Part shown: piece by piece, positions 1 through 10,135 of the stretch
Layout of the letters: the number at the start of each line of letters is the position of its first letter
How positions within the stretch are numbered: the stretch's first letter is position 1
Origin: Chara braunii
Taxonomy: Eukaryota > Streptophyta > Charophyceae > Charales > Characeae
Length of the DNA: 64,000 nucleotides
NCBI GenBank assembly: GCA_003427395.1
Contig: BFEA01000006.1
Location: 2,808,665-2,872,664, forward strand
Reading direction: 5' to 3'
Notes under the pieces: model-generated
What the model was told of the DNA's origin: nothing
Seen by the model: the letters and a program-made list of their open reading frames with translations, nothing else
Database searches by the model: none
Program-made: the position numbers and the translations under genes

Positions 1-1117
1 CGACCCCTCCCCTCCTCCCAACCTTCCCCTTCTTCCCCCGATCCCGACTCCCGTCGTCCCCCAATCTTGATTCCTATCCCCCCGTTGTTCCGATCCCGAC
101 CCCTTCCCTCCTCCCCCCAATCTGCATTCATATGCCCCTCCTCGCTCTTCTCCCCATCTCGCATCGCGAGTTCCCCGGATCGCGACTCGATGCGGATTTT
201 TTAAACCGAGTAAAAAAAAAGGAAAAAAAAAAACCAGAGCAAATTTGCAATCCCGTTCGCCTTCCCCTCCCCCTCTCTCTTCTGAATCTCCTCCTCCTCC
301 GAATCTCGACCTCTATCGCGAGCTTCCCAGATCCCGACTGGCTGCAATTTTTTTTAACTGAGAAAAAAAAGGAAAAAAAACAAAACCAAAAAACTTACCT
401 TGATCTTCCATTCTTGCGCGCGCAAACAGTCACTTGTTCTCTCCCTCGTTCCACTCCTCGTTCCTTCTCCGGCCGTCCTTCGTCGCCTTCAATACCACGC
501 CGACTCTATGCACACGCTCTCTCTTTCCCCTTCCTTCGAAAGTTCGAATCGTTACTCTCTCTCTCCCTCTCACTCTCTCTCTCTCTCTCCCTCCCCCTCT
601 CTGCCGGCGATGCAAACTGGCCAACTGGCCGACGCGCATGGATGTCCCTGTCCAACGCGGGAAACTGGGGGGTGTACGATGCGAAATGGCGATGCGAACT
701 GGCAACAAAACACACAAACCAGTGGGTCTACTGCCCGAACTCGGCCGACGACGCGCGGGGGACCTGGAATGTTCGGGCCGAGCCACAAACCTGCTGACTG
801 GCCGACGTGCACCGCCAACACAGAATCTTCGAACATTCCTGAACGCCCACCGGAAAAAAAAAAAAAAAAAACCCCGATGTATGTTCCCGGTTCCCATCGT
901 GACATTCGCTCTCGCGTGCCGCCAAGCACTCAAGCCCCCCTCCTAACCCCCCCCCCAAAAAGCGGTGAATCTTCCCTGTGCCCGCCGCGATATTCGTTTT
1001 GCATTTCGAAAAAAAGTGCGTTTCGAATTGAAAAAAACGAAAAAGTGCCCCGTGGGCCCGCCCCTTACCCCGGCGCCTTTCCCAACACTGGGAAGCGGGT
1101 CTCTGTGGGAGCGTTTA
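1..1117. other. Low-complexity pyrimidine-rich region, no gene seen
   Basis: This stretch is rich in CCT, CT and A/T runs. A diverged direct repeat of roughly 150 bp is visible: the segment around 165-245 (CGCGAG, GATCGCGACT, then T6 and a long A-rich run) reappears around 318-400. A CT-rich simple repeat lies at about 555-600 and an A18-type run at 855-872. The open frames here run through simple sequence on both strands and show no protein-like composition, so none is called. Confidence 0.6.
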
Positions 1118-1557
1118 GGAAATTGCATGTGTGCCCCATTTAAGGATGGGAATACCCGCTATACCCAGCCTTGGTGTCCAACTTGCATCATCACTCGTAA
1201 AATTGTCTGTGCAAATTATTTGTATACCCAGGATGGAGGAGGGCCAAGGTTGGGACCACCAAATTGGAGTTTATGCACATACCCAGGCAAATTATGTGCA
1301 TACCCAAGTTTGCCTGCCTGGTTCCTGGCCATAAACATAATTTTGTGCTCCCCAACCAAGGGCCTGTGGGACTGGGTACGCGTATAAGTTGGCACACAGG
1401 AAAAGTAGGGTATTACCTCAAGATGGACAGGGTGGCACACAGGAAAAGTAGGGTATCACCTCAAGTTGGACAGGGTCTGGGAATAGATGCAAGTTGGGCG
1501 CTCGACTGGGTATAGTGGGAATTCCCGTTTTTAAGTGGGGTACAGATGCAATTTTCC
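1118..1557. mobile_element. Inverted-repeat (MITE-like) element with ~70-bp terminal inverted repeats
   Basis: The left end (1118-1186) and the reverse complement of the right end (1486-1557) align over about 70 bases. Both read GGAAA, TTGCAT, TGT.CCCCA.TTAA, GGGAAT.CCC.CTATACCCAG and CCAACTTGCATC in order. The interior has no coding capacity. It contains a 42-bp tandem duplication starting at 1391 and 1433 (GGCACACAGGAAAAGTAGGG) and repeats of the type GCAAATTAT..G.ATACCCAG. Long inverted repeats around a short non-coding core are typical of a non-autonomous DNA transposon. No clear target-site duplication is seen; a TTA/TATTA context is possible but weak, so the superfamily is left open. 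Confidence 0.7.
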
Positions 1558-1574
1558 CTATTATTGTTATTATT

Positions 1575-1673
1575 TGTTCCATTCATTTCTCGATTTATGT
1601 GTGTCATCCTTGCGGAGGTGCCATGCTAATCTTCTCTGTATTGTTCAGATTTTAACGGATGTCCCCGGAAGAC
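1575..1673 (-). pseudogene. U6 spliceosomal snRNA-like sequence (probable pseudogene)
   Basis: The reverse complement matches U6 snRNA almost end to end: the CCGGGGACATCCG start, ATACAGAGAAGATTAGCATG with the ACAGAGA box and AGC triad intact, the CGCAAGGATGACAC stem-loop region and AAATCGAGAAATG near the 3' end. The 5' end (GTCTTCCGGGG against the usual GTCCCTTCGGGG) and the internal stem-loop carry a few changes. A T-run terminator is missing after the 3' end, and no plant-type upstream element or well-placed TATA box is seen beyond 1673. That favours a pseudogene over an active Pol III gene. Its length of about 99 nt is close to normal U6. Confidence 0.85.
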
Positions 1674-2207
1674 CTTACCTCAATTATCGTCCATTCTGTT
1701 CCTCTCCTTAGCTCATTTGGCATGCCCTTCCTTACCTCGTTTGTGTATTCCATTTTGTTCCTCAATTTATCACGTTTATCCTCCAGTTATCTTACTTGTT
1801 AACCGTTTATCTGATTTATCCTCCATTTTGTTCCTCGGTTTCTCATATTTATCCTCTTTAATCTCTCGGTTTCTCTTATTATGTCATTTGCTAACTGCTC
1901 ATGTCATTTATTGTCTGTGTTGTTCCTGCATTTATCACACTAATGCTTACGTGGTTCTTGCATCATTTTTCATCCATGTGCTCATTTATCCTCTGTCTAT
2001 CTATTGTATCCTCCGTTCAACCAAACATCTCTCTCTCTCTCTCACCTCATCTGTGCACTCGGGGGACAAGCTGTGGTCATTAACTTACATGCAGTTCAAA
2101 ATACCAAAAACGAAATTACTAAATTAGGGAATGCTGCATTTTACAGTTTATAAATGATGCTAATATACAATAGTGGAAATAAAATTATGAAATTATCCGA
2201 ATAAAAG
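1674..2207. repeat. Degenerate T/C-rich repeat DNA, no gene seen
   Basis: The stretch repeats loose variants of TTTATCCTC, ATTTTGTTCCTC and GGTTTCTC between about 1690 and 1930, then a CTCTCTCTCTC run near 2030. No RNA gene or protein-like frame is recognised. It ends at the left boundary of element A1. Confidence 0.5.
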
Positions 2208-2211
2208 AATT

Positions 2212-3455
2212 TGCAAGGAACATGAGCGACAGTGATAAACAGAAACCCAAGTTGTAAAATCACGCAGAAGTCCAGATAGTCATATAGTCATGTAACAAGC
2301 AGAGAGCTCAAATGCACCAAGATTCCATCCAAATAAGAGCGAAGCAATGAACTCATGAGCCAATGTCCAAGCCCTCAGGCCACACCAACGCAGTATTCAA
2401 TGTCGCTCATACTGTCTGGCGCCCAGCGCCCAGCCTACTCTACTCATCCTATCTACCCTATCTACATTCGTGCAACAGGATCACTTTGACGACGAATGAC
2501 CAATGTACATGATGTCAACACCAATGCAGACCGCCATCATACACCAGGTACGTTCTCTCTTCTCTCACGTCACCCGTTGAATTCCCCACAGTGTGCATCC
2601 CCGACACCCAATGCCATCCAGACCTGCGCCCAGCAGCCTGGCTATGGCTGCCGTGCGCCCACTGCCCAGCAGTGCACCTTACATCCCAGCGCCTGTGCGC
2701 GCGACCCAGCCAGCAGCTTTGTGCAGATCACGAAGTTGCAATGCAGAAGCGTGGCCGCATTGCCTGCCCAGGCCAGAATGACCCTGGCTGCCAAGCTCAC
2801 TTTCCTATGTGGAACTTGTCGAGCTCTGGGCCTGGCTGGATGAGTTTCCAATAGCTTCCAGTCAGGCCTCAATGTCTCGGCCCAGGCCCAGTTGCAGTTA
2901 CGGGTCTGGACCCTTTACAGTTGGGCACGTCCAGGCAGTCCATGGGCCTCCACATGTTCGCTGTGATCTCATTGGCTCAAGGCCACTATGTGCCGGCAAT
3001 GCTGCAATCTCATTGTCCCGTGGCTGTTGTATGATGCGTTGGCTGCTGAAAGCACACGCCGAGGGCCTGAACTGTACAGGGCCCTGGGCTCAACTGCCTG
3101 TTGAGGCTGCAACATCCGGAAAGAGCCTGGAGAGACTCACATTGCTCTGTAATCAACTGGCGTGCTGCAACTGTCTGATACTCGTCACGCAGAATTTGAC
3201 AAAAATAGACCTCTTGTAAATATTTTGGCTCGCCTTCACTTAGGGCGGGTACAAGTCTGTACGGGGCCTCAGCCGAGATGTGGCATGAGCCCTAGAAGGG
3301 CTACTGCGAAGATTCATGCCTGCAAATAGATTCCAACGGCCCCTTTAACGTGATCACACTGGCGTGTAGCCAGGCCTTGACACATGTTGGCAGGCCCGCA
3401 TTCACTTCGGGCGGGCAAGCCTTTTCCAGCACTGCCGAGGGCTCAAATCTTCGCA
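2212..3455 (-). repeat. 3' LTR of A1
   Basis: It begins on the plus strand with TGCAAGG and ends TTCGCA, the reverse of the family A ends TGCGA...CCTTGCA. It aligns along its whole length with the right LTR at 8403-9655 (shared blocks GACCAATGTACATGA, TTGGGCACGTCCAGGCAGTC, GGAAAGAGCCTGGAGAG). The length of 1244 bp against 1253 bp for the partner is consistent with a pair that has diverged since insertion. Confidence 0.9.
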
Positions 3456-3478
3456 TACCTTCCCCCTTAGCTTTGAAA
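3456..3478 (-). other. Polypurine tract of A1
   Basis: Read on the minus strand, this is AAAGCTAAGGGGGAAGGTA directly before the 3' LTR. It matches the tracts of A3 (25514-25531) and A5 (42413-42430). Such tracts prime plus-strand DNA synthesis during reverse transcription. Confidence 0.8.
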
Positions 3479-3479
3479 G

Positions 3480-5459
3480 TCGCGTGAAAAAGCCTTCGTA
3501 ACTCCCAGCCTGAAGTCTCTATGTTCTCCTGAATACATCTGATGTCTGAAGTGCCTTGGTGCAGTAGAGCTTCTTGGTGCAGTAGAGCTTCTTGGAAGAT
3601 GCAGTGTTTGTGTTCTTCAGTGTTACATCTGAAGATTTGCAGTAGACTTGTGAAAGGACTTTGATGTCTCAATCCATGGTTGCCTTCTTGATGAAAGGTA
3701 TAATCAGTTCTAATGATCTATGCGTACCGGCAAGTATCCTACAGATTGAAGAGGCTTACACGAATGCAGATACTATAGGGGTGACCATCCCAATCAAACC
3801 CGAAACCAAACCAGGCAAGTCTTTATGCAACTGCTCGTCGGCTAATTCAGATTCATTTTCCTTACTTGATATAAAGTCTGTCTACTGTACCGTGACCCTG
3901 ATGCAAATCAACAACCTACAGCAGCTGCTTATCAATATACTTCTGAGCTTGGCATACGTTGGTGTTGATAATCAGGTTTGAGGTTGGAAGGAGTCTACTG
4001 TTAGTGTAAGTTCGCAGCTTGAATGCAACGAAATAAGTCCTTTTACTATGCTTTCGAATGTCTCCCTGAAGGTATTTTGCAGTTAGCTGTCCTACTTTCC
4101 CGGCCACTTGCAGTTCGATTATAAAATAGACATCTCTAAGATTACTTATGCTGTCAGGCAGTCTGGTAACTCGGGTAGGTTCGTCTGTTTTTGAGTCAGT
4201 GCTTGCGACCTTAGAAATGCAGATAGCCTATCGTACTTTAAAGATCAGTCCTTTCCATAAAATACCTTACTCTTCTCCATCTCGCTGATGTTACATACCT
4301 TTGAGAAACAGATTCGAATGGAGGGAGAAGGTTTTGTATAACATTGAGGACAACCGTAGTCATTAACGTAGGTTCTCTGCATTCTATCCATGTCCGCCAA
4401 TTAGAACCGGCCAGGAATCATAGACAGGGAGGTTGTCCAAGAGATAGTGAACACTTCTTCTCACGAAAGAAAAAACTATAGGATGACTCTTATGTTGTGA
4501 GATGACGATTGGCGAATCAAACGAAGGAGAGACGGATAGGGCCGTATACGTACCCCTAGAGATTCTTATATATACGAAAATCTAACTGCGACGAAATAAG
4601 TTCGCAGCTTGACTGCAACGAAATAAGAAGTCCTCTTACTATGCTTTCGAATGTCTCCGTGAAGGTATTTTGAAGTTAGCTGTCCTACTTTCCCGGCCAC
4701 TTCCTTTCTCCAGTTCGATTATAAAATAGACATCTCTAAGATTAGTTATGCAATTAGGTAGTCTGGTAACTCATGTAGGTTCGTCTGTTCTTGAGTCAGT
4801 GCTTGCAACCTTAGAAATGCAGATAGCCTAGCATACTTTAAAGATCAGTCCTTTCCATAAAATACCTTACTCTTCTCCGTCTCGCTGATGTTACATACCT
4901 TTGAGAAACAGATTCGAACGGAGGGAGAAGGTTTTGTAAAACATTGAGGACAACCATGGTCATTAACGTAGGTTCTCTGCATTCTATCCGCGTCCGCTAA
5001 GTGTCGTTATCTCCTTGGAACCGGCGAGGAATCATAGACAGGGAGGTTGTCCAAGAGATAGTGAACACTTCCTCTCATGAAGGAAAGAACTATAGGATGA
5101 CTCTTATGTTGTGAGATGACGATTTGCGAATCAAACGAAGGAGAGGCGGATAGGGTCATATACGTTACCGCTAAAGATTCTTATGTATATGAAAATCTAT
5201 CTAAAGGAGATGGGGACGCGGGGACCGAGGATCTCCTAATATATAATATAAAACTCAATGTCATATTTTTCTAATTGAAAAATTACAATAAACACTTTTG
5301 AGTAATTTATTTCTAAAATAAAACTAACATGCGACTGGCGCTCTTAGAAGAAGCTTGATAGGCTTGCCCTTCTGAGATTTAGAGACTAGGCAACTTTTCC
5401 ACTCTTGGTTCTCTTTGTCCCCATAGGAACACTTCAACCTCTAAGTGGTGCCTCCTAGT
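3480..5459. other. Non-coding block replacing most of pol in A1
   Basis: In A2 and A6 the corresponding part of the element encodes RT, RNase H, integrase and a chromodomain. Here no motif of these enzymes is seen on either strand. The block holds short direct repeats (GCAGTAGAGCTTCTTGGTGCAGTAGAGCTTCTTGG near 3560), a pair of 590-bp tandem units (4011-5200) and an AT-rich stretch (5220-5330). Whether it is captured host DNA or very decayed element DNA cannot be decided from sequence alone. Confidence 0.55.
4011..5200. repeat. Two-copy tandem repeat, ~590-bp unit
   Basis: Unit 1 (4011-4600) and unit 2 (4601-5200) both start TTCGCAGCTTGA.TGCAACGA and run in parallel through ACTATGCTTTCGAATGTCTCC, TAGCTGTCCTACTTTCCCGG, TTACATACCTTTGAGAAACA and GGTTGTCCAAGAGATAGTGA. 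Small insertions separate them, for example a few bases after CCGGCCACTT and about 15 bases near 5000. The many point differences show that the duplication is not recent and not a simple assembly artefact. Confidence 0.9.
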
Positions 5460-7150
5460 GACATATAATAGGTAGCTAGTCGCAGCATGGCAACGAGACT
5501 ATTGTACTCAGTTGCCTTCCCCCTTCGCCAGAGGAGCCCGACTACAGTAATCGTGTAGCCCCGACACGCAAGTCCATTGTGTGTGGGCTGCGACATATTT
5601 CTACAATTCTCCACAGCCGCTGCACTAGGTCCTAAATTACAGCCTTCTCACACAGTCCCGACTAGTGTAATCTCAGGTAGAGTCGTTGTCTGCGAGAGCC
5701 CCATCATTTATGGCCACTTACACTGACGTCTAGCAACCCTCAGGACCATAATCATGGTCACCCAGGCAGCTAGCAGGTCTTCTACAGACCACTTCCCATC
5801 TAGCTCCCCTAAGGACTCAAGACACATCTCATGATCAGAGCATCATGTGGTCTAGTTGTGCCTGCGGGGCGACTAAGGAGTCAGTAACCTCGGCCACCAT
5901 TTGAGAAGGTGAGGGAACGTCTACCAACTCAACATGCGCAAAAGTGGTTACAACTTCTACGGGCCGGATGTGTATCCCCTAGGAACTGCTCGCAGTGCTT
6001 TCCCGGGTTGAAGATGCCCCATCCCCTACTTGAGGCTGCACTCTCGTGGTAACCAGCTTGTTTTGACATTGGCCCTTGGTATGGTCGTACAAGCCACACC
6101 CTTGCAGAAGTCCCTCACGAGTAGGTCTTCCACACACATCCCCTGCAAGATCCTATCTAATCCGCTTAGACTAAATAGGATCTTTGTTTTTGACTCCTAG
6201 AATGGTTGCTTCACTGCAAGCCAGTCTCCTCATCCTTGTTTGAGATGACCAACTCTCCTCCGTTGGAAGTATTATGGTTGTCGACCGCTCTGTTTAACCC
6301 CCAGGATCGTAGACTACGTCTACCTCTTCCCTATACCTATCAGGAACTATGTAGAGCAGGGAAACCCCTTTCTTCTCCTGATCCTGGGTTAACTTTCCTC
6401 CTATCACCTTGACCCTGACCAGCGTTAACAAGCCAGACCTCTATTTCCAAGGCTGGCTTCCCAAAGGAAGAGAAGATGCGTACATCTGCAGTGGCCTCTC
6501 TAACTAACAAATTAGTCAAAGAGGTATGGGCCCTGTACGGCATTCCCTGAAACGGGCTATCCGGACTTAGAGCCTCAGCCCAAGATTCCGACTCCCGGTC
6601 ATGACCGCGCTGCTGCACTAACCCATCTAACCATCCTACCTCCGTGACATAGCCTTCTCTCTCCAAACGCATGCCACTGTTCCTAGCGTATGTCAGCACC
6701 TTCCCCACCCTATTGTCGGGGACCTCGTCCTTCCTAATCCTGTAGAAGGACTTGGTCTGTGATAACGCAGTCCTTGGAACCCATTGGGTCCTACTATCAA
6801 TCCGCACTGCAGCCTGCTGTGCACGTTGAGGTATCTGCGGCTGCCCTGTAGAAACAATCGTCTAAACGGAAGAAGAAGAAGCATACTGAGCCTGCATGCC
6901 TACAACTAACTGTCTTCCTGACAGACTAGTACCAAGCCTAGCTAGAAAAAGACCAGACACCGGCGAAATTCTAATTGTCGACGATGAGACAAGCAAAGGT
7001 TGCCTTTCTGTCGGACACTCAGTGGTGCAGTTAAGGATGCACACATTTGTCCACTTCTACTGTCCACCCTCTGTATCTGAACCTGGCTGGAAAGGAGAGA
7101 AGTGTCCATACTTATTCGCATGGACATGGACTCCTGCATGCCTACCTTGC
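5460..7150 (-). pseudogene. Decayed gag and start of pol of A1
   Basis: On the minus strand, from the 5' side: a segment at about 6882-7044 like the gag middle of A2 (LGTSLSGRQL, QAQYASSSS). Then 6340-6807 matches the capsid part, with QWVPRTAL aligning to QWVPKTAI of A2, DGLVQQRG to SGLVQLQG, and W in context. A nucleocapsid relic near 6070-6110 reads GCGLYDHTKGQCQNK, keeping three of the four CCHC ligands. The gag-pol junction follows at 5937-5961. After it, blocks such as CTAGCTCCCCTAAGGACTC match the A2 pol leader and protease region down to about 5460. Frameshifts and stops are many. Confidence 0.7.
5937..5961 (-). other. Conserved gag-pol junction hairpin, A1 copy
   Basis: The 25 nt fold into an 8-bp stem with a 9-nt loop: C+GTAGAAG, loop TTGTAACCA, CTTTTGC+G. 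All eight positions pair, two as G-U wobbles. Relative to A3 (21555-21579), the closing pair has changed on both sides (A-U to C-G) even though the surrounding gag is ruined. The slippery heptamer is not in its usual place, because upstream sequence has been rearranged. Confidence 0.6.
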
Positions 7151-8387
7151 ATGCCCGCAGATTTTGCTCAGTAATTTGTCACTGGAACCTACCACATTAT
7201 AGGATCTGACCGTTTTGTAAAATAAGTATTCGGTCCGTATCTCAGAACGCGGTTCAGGCAGTGTCAACGGAAAATATACAGACCCATGCAAATGACCTAC
7301 GTGCAACTCCAACTAGTTCTCGTACAGCAGCAACATACAAAACTGGCAATGGTAGACTACTACAGTTCTTATCTAAAGCTGTCTGTCAGGTGTTAGCAAT
7401 CGGTCACGCCTGAACTAATCAAAATAAAAATAAATCATTCGCGCAGATGCATGTGGAAATGGAAATAATAATAATAATAATAATATTCGAGCACCAATTG
7501 GAATCTTCCTTCCCCTGTATCCAACGTGTCTGTCCACATCATCAAGCAGCGGTGTTCAAGGTGTGCATTAAAGGCCCACCCCTGCCCCTTTCTTTATCCT
7601 CGCGTGCAACGAGCCTTACGTCTGGCTGATCTGGCTGATCAAGAGGCAGTTTAAGGACAGCCCCCAAGGTCCTCAACAATTATTTAACGTTGCAGACAGG
7701 ACGACAATCACAGCCACTGGACAGTTCAAATCCCCGCGAGAAATATTTATAGACGGTCTGGTAAGCATCTGCGTAGGACTGGTCAGTTCGCAATCCCTCT
7801 ATCAGTGCAGCCAAGAGCCTCAAAGTACGAAGTAGCGTGGCCGGCGTGTACTACTCCCGTCGGTTGTCATGGTGACTGTGACCTGTGCTTCGACCAGGGC
7901 CGTTCTGAGGCACCGCCCTCTCCTGCCAGATGCGCCACCCTGGGAAGAATGTCGTCTCTCGAGGTAGAGCGCTCGCGACTCCTCACTGAAGAGAGGACAC
8001 TCAAGGTTGGACTCACTTCCTCGCGGTAAGAAGATGAGAGGGAAGATAAGGTAAGGGAACAACATACCTGGGGATAGCTGCCTCCGACCACAAATTTCTC
8101 ACCAATTGAGCTAACGTGCATTTTGATGACCGGTCATAGCCGCGGTGCCACAAACAATACAATGCCATGCCACCTCAGCCAAAATGCCACGTCAGCACGC
8201 TCTCATCATCCCACAAACATCCGCTGTCCCCACAGCTATCCAGCTGTCGCAACAGCCTTCCAGCGCCTCACCCCTCTACCTGGGTGGAGCTAGTCAAGTC
8301 AGCACCAAGGTGTCCTCACTGCATAGAATTTTCATCGGCGCACCAAGTAACCAAGAAATGAGCGCCAGAATGGCGATATCCGATCCA
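7151..8387 (-). other. 5' leader of A1, no gene
   Basis: This is the stretch between gag and PBS. It matches the leaders of A2, A3 and A5, for example TTATTTAACGTTGCAGACAGGACGAC (7690-7715), GACGGTCTGG near 7750, ACTCCCGTCGGTTGTCATGGTGAC near 7850, and ATGCCACGTCAGCA (8184-8197). An (AAT)n-type run lies at 7465-7490. The short frames are fragments without recognisable products. Confidence 0.7.
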
Positions 8388-8399
8388 GCTCTGATACCA
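8388..8399 (-). other. Primer-binding site of A1
   Basis: On the minus strand it reads TGGTATCAGAGC, the plant-type site complementary to the 3' end of initiator tRNA-Met, three bases inside the end of the 5' LTR. It fixes the minus orientation of the element. Confidence 0.9.
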
Positions 8400-8402
8400 A
8401 AT

Positions 8403-9655
8403 TGCAAGGAACATGTGCGAGAGCGATAAACAGAAACTCAAGTGGCAAAATCACGCAGAAGTCTAGATAGTCATGGAACTAGTAGATAGCTCAAATGCAC
8501 CAAGATTCCATCCAAATAAGAGTGAACAATGAACTCGTGAGCCAATGTTCAAGCCCTCAGGCCACACCAACGCAGTATTCAATGTAGCTCCTACTGTCGG
8601 GTGCCCAGCGCCCAGCCTATTCTACTCATCCTATCTAGCCTATCTACATTCGTTCAACAGGCTCACTTAACGACGAATGACCAATGTACATGACGTCAAC
8701 ACCAATTCAGACCACCAGCATACACCAGGTACGCTCTCTCTTCTCTCACATCACTCCTTGACTTCCCCACAGTGTGCATCCCCGACACCCAAGGACCACC
8801 ATCGCCATCCAGATCTGCGCCCAGCAGCCCGGTTATGGCTGCTGTGCGCCCACTGCCCAGCAGTGCACTTCACACCCCAGGGCCCATTTGCGCTACCCGA
8901 CCAGCAGCTTCGTGCAGATCACTAAGTTGCAACAATGCAGCGAGGCCGCATTGCCTGCCTAGGCCAGATTGACCTTGGCTGCCAACCTCACTTTCCTATA
9001 TGGAAAGTGAGCTCTGCTTGTCAAGCTCTACGTCTGGCTGGACGAGTTTCCAGTAGCTTCCAGTCCGGCCTCAATGTCTGTGCCCAGGCCCAGTTGCAGT
9101 TACGGGCCTGGGCCCTTTACAGTTGGGCACGTCCAGGCAGTCCACGGGCCTCCGCATGTTTGCTGTGATCTCATTGGCTCACGACCACTATGTGCCGACA
9201 ATGCTGCAATCTCATTGTCCCGTGGCTGTTGTATGATTTGTCCGCCTGTGAAAGCACACGCCCAAGGTCTTAATTGTACAGGGCCCTGGGCTCAACTGCC
9301 CGTTGAGGCTGCAACTTCCGGAAAGAGCCTGGAGAGGCTCACGTTGCTCTGTAACCAACTGGCATGCTGCAACTGTCTGATACCCGTCATGCAGAATTTG
9401 ACAAAGTTAGGCCTCTTGTAAATAGTATGGCCTGCCTTCACTTAGGGTGGACACGAGTCTGTACGGGGCCTCAACTGAGATGTGGCGTGAGCCCTAGAAG
9501 GGCTACTGTGAAGATTCATGCCTGCAAATAGATTCCAACAGCCCCTTGAGTGTGATCACACTGGCCTGTACCCAGGCCTTGGCACATTGTCAGGCCCGCC
9601 TTCACTTAGGGCGGGCAAACCCTTTTCCAACACTGTTGAGCGGTCAATACTCGCA
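8403..9655 (-). repeat. 5' LTR of A1
   Basis: It starts TGCAAGGAACATG on the plus strand and ends ACTCGCA at 9655. It holds the near-palindrome ACTTTCCTATATGGAAAGT (8990-9008), which recurs in most LTRs of this family and is a candidate core promoter element. The immediate flank AATT repeats the bases left of the other LTR. Confidence 0.9.
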
Positions 9656-9680
9656 AATTGGGGAAATTTGGGAAAAACCC

Positions 9681-9752
9681 ACTGGCCTAGCGCAGTTGGT
9701 ACACCCCTGAACTTTTGAAATACAAACCTGAGTTCAAACTCCACGAAGAGTA
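9681..9752 (+). pseudogene. tRNA-like sequence (tRNA pseudogene or SINE head)
   Basis: TAGCGCAGTTGG (9688-9699) is a good Pol III box A, and GAGTTCAAACTCC, 42 bases further on, is a good box B, at tRNA-like spacing. The D, anticodon and acceptor stems do not fold cleanly, and the T stem seems to have one extra base. An intact tRNA gene is therefore not claimed. It lies in the only host DNA between A1 and A2 (9660-9782). The A1 insertion site is 21-25 bp before its predicted first base. Confidence 0.55.
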
Positions 9753-9786
9753 GATGACTAAGAGACTGCAATTTTGTACTACCTTG

Positions 9787-10135
9787 TGCAAGGAAGATGA
9801 GCAATAGCGAACATCAGCAATCAAACAGCATCATATACACAAGACTAGATAGTCGTGACCCCAAACCAACAACAAAATTGCATAACGAGTTTCACCAAAT
9901 AAGAAGACACCAAGAGCTCATAATTGACAATGCTGGTAAAGTCTCATCATCAGCATCAATGCAGAACCAATGTTGATATCGTATCTGGCGCTCGGCCCCC
10001 AGACTACAGATGGCAGATCCTATCTAGCCTAGACTACAATGCCGATTGATGACGACAACAACTTTCGCGAAGTACGAGCATACAGCGACCAATTGTCGCA
10101 CGCTTCCAGCACCAGGTATGTCTCTCGCGTCACAC
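9787..10135 (-). repeat. Truncated 3' LTR of A2
   Basis: It matches the 5' LTR from 15845 to about 16193 nearly base for base: GAAGATGAGCAATAGCGAAC, AAGAAGACACCAAGAGCTCA, TTCCAGCACCAGGTATGTCTC. The match ends abruptly at CGCGTCAC, where integrase-derived repeats begin. The polypurine tract and the remaining LTR are lost. Confidence 0.9.

Larger units (their letters stand above)
2212..9655 (-). mobile_element. LTR retrotransposon A1 (Ty3/gypsy family A), pol-deleted, minus strand
   Basis: Two long direct repeats (2212-3455 and 8403-9655) flank an internal region. A tRNA-Met-type PBS sits next to the right LTR and a polypurine tract next to the left LTR, giving minus orientation. Flanks show a 4-bp AATT duplication (2208-2211 and 9656-9659). 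Decayed gag and protease are recognisable (5460-7150), but RT, RNase H and integrase are absent. About 2 kb of non-coding DNA (3480-5460) with a large tandem duplication sits where they would be. The copy is therefore non-autonomous and old. Confidence 0.85.

Noticed and set aside
9681-9752. Functional tRNA gene
   Set aside because: Boxes A and B fit, but the D, anticodon and acceptor stems do not pair convincingly; kept only as a tRNA-like sequence.
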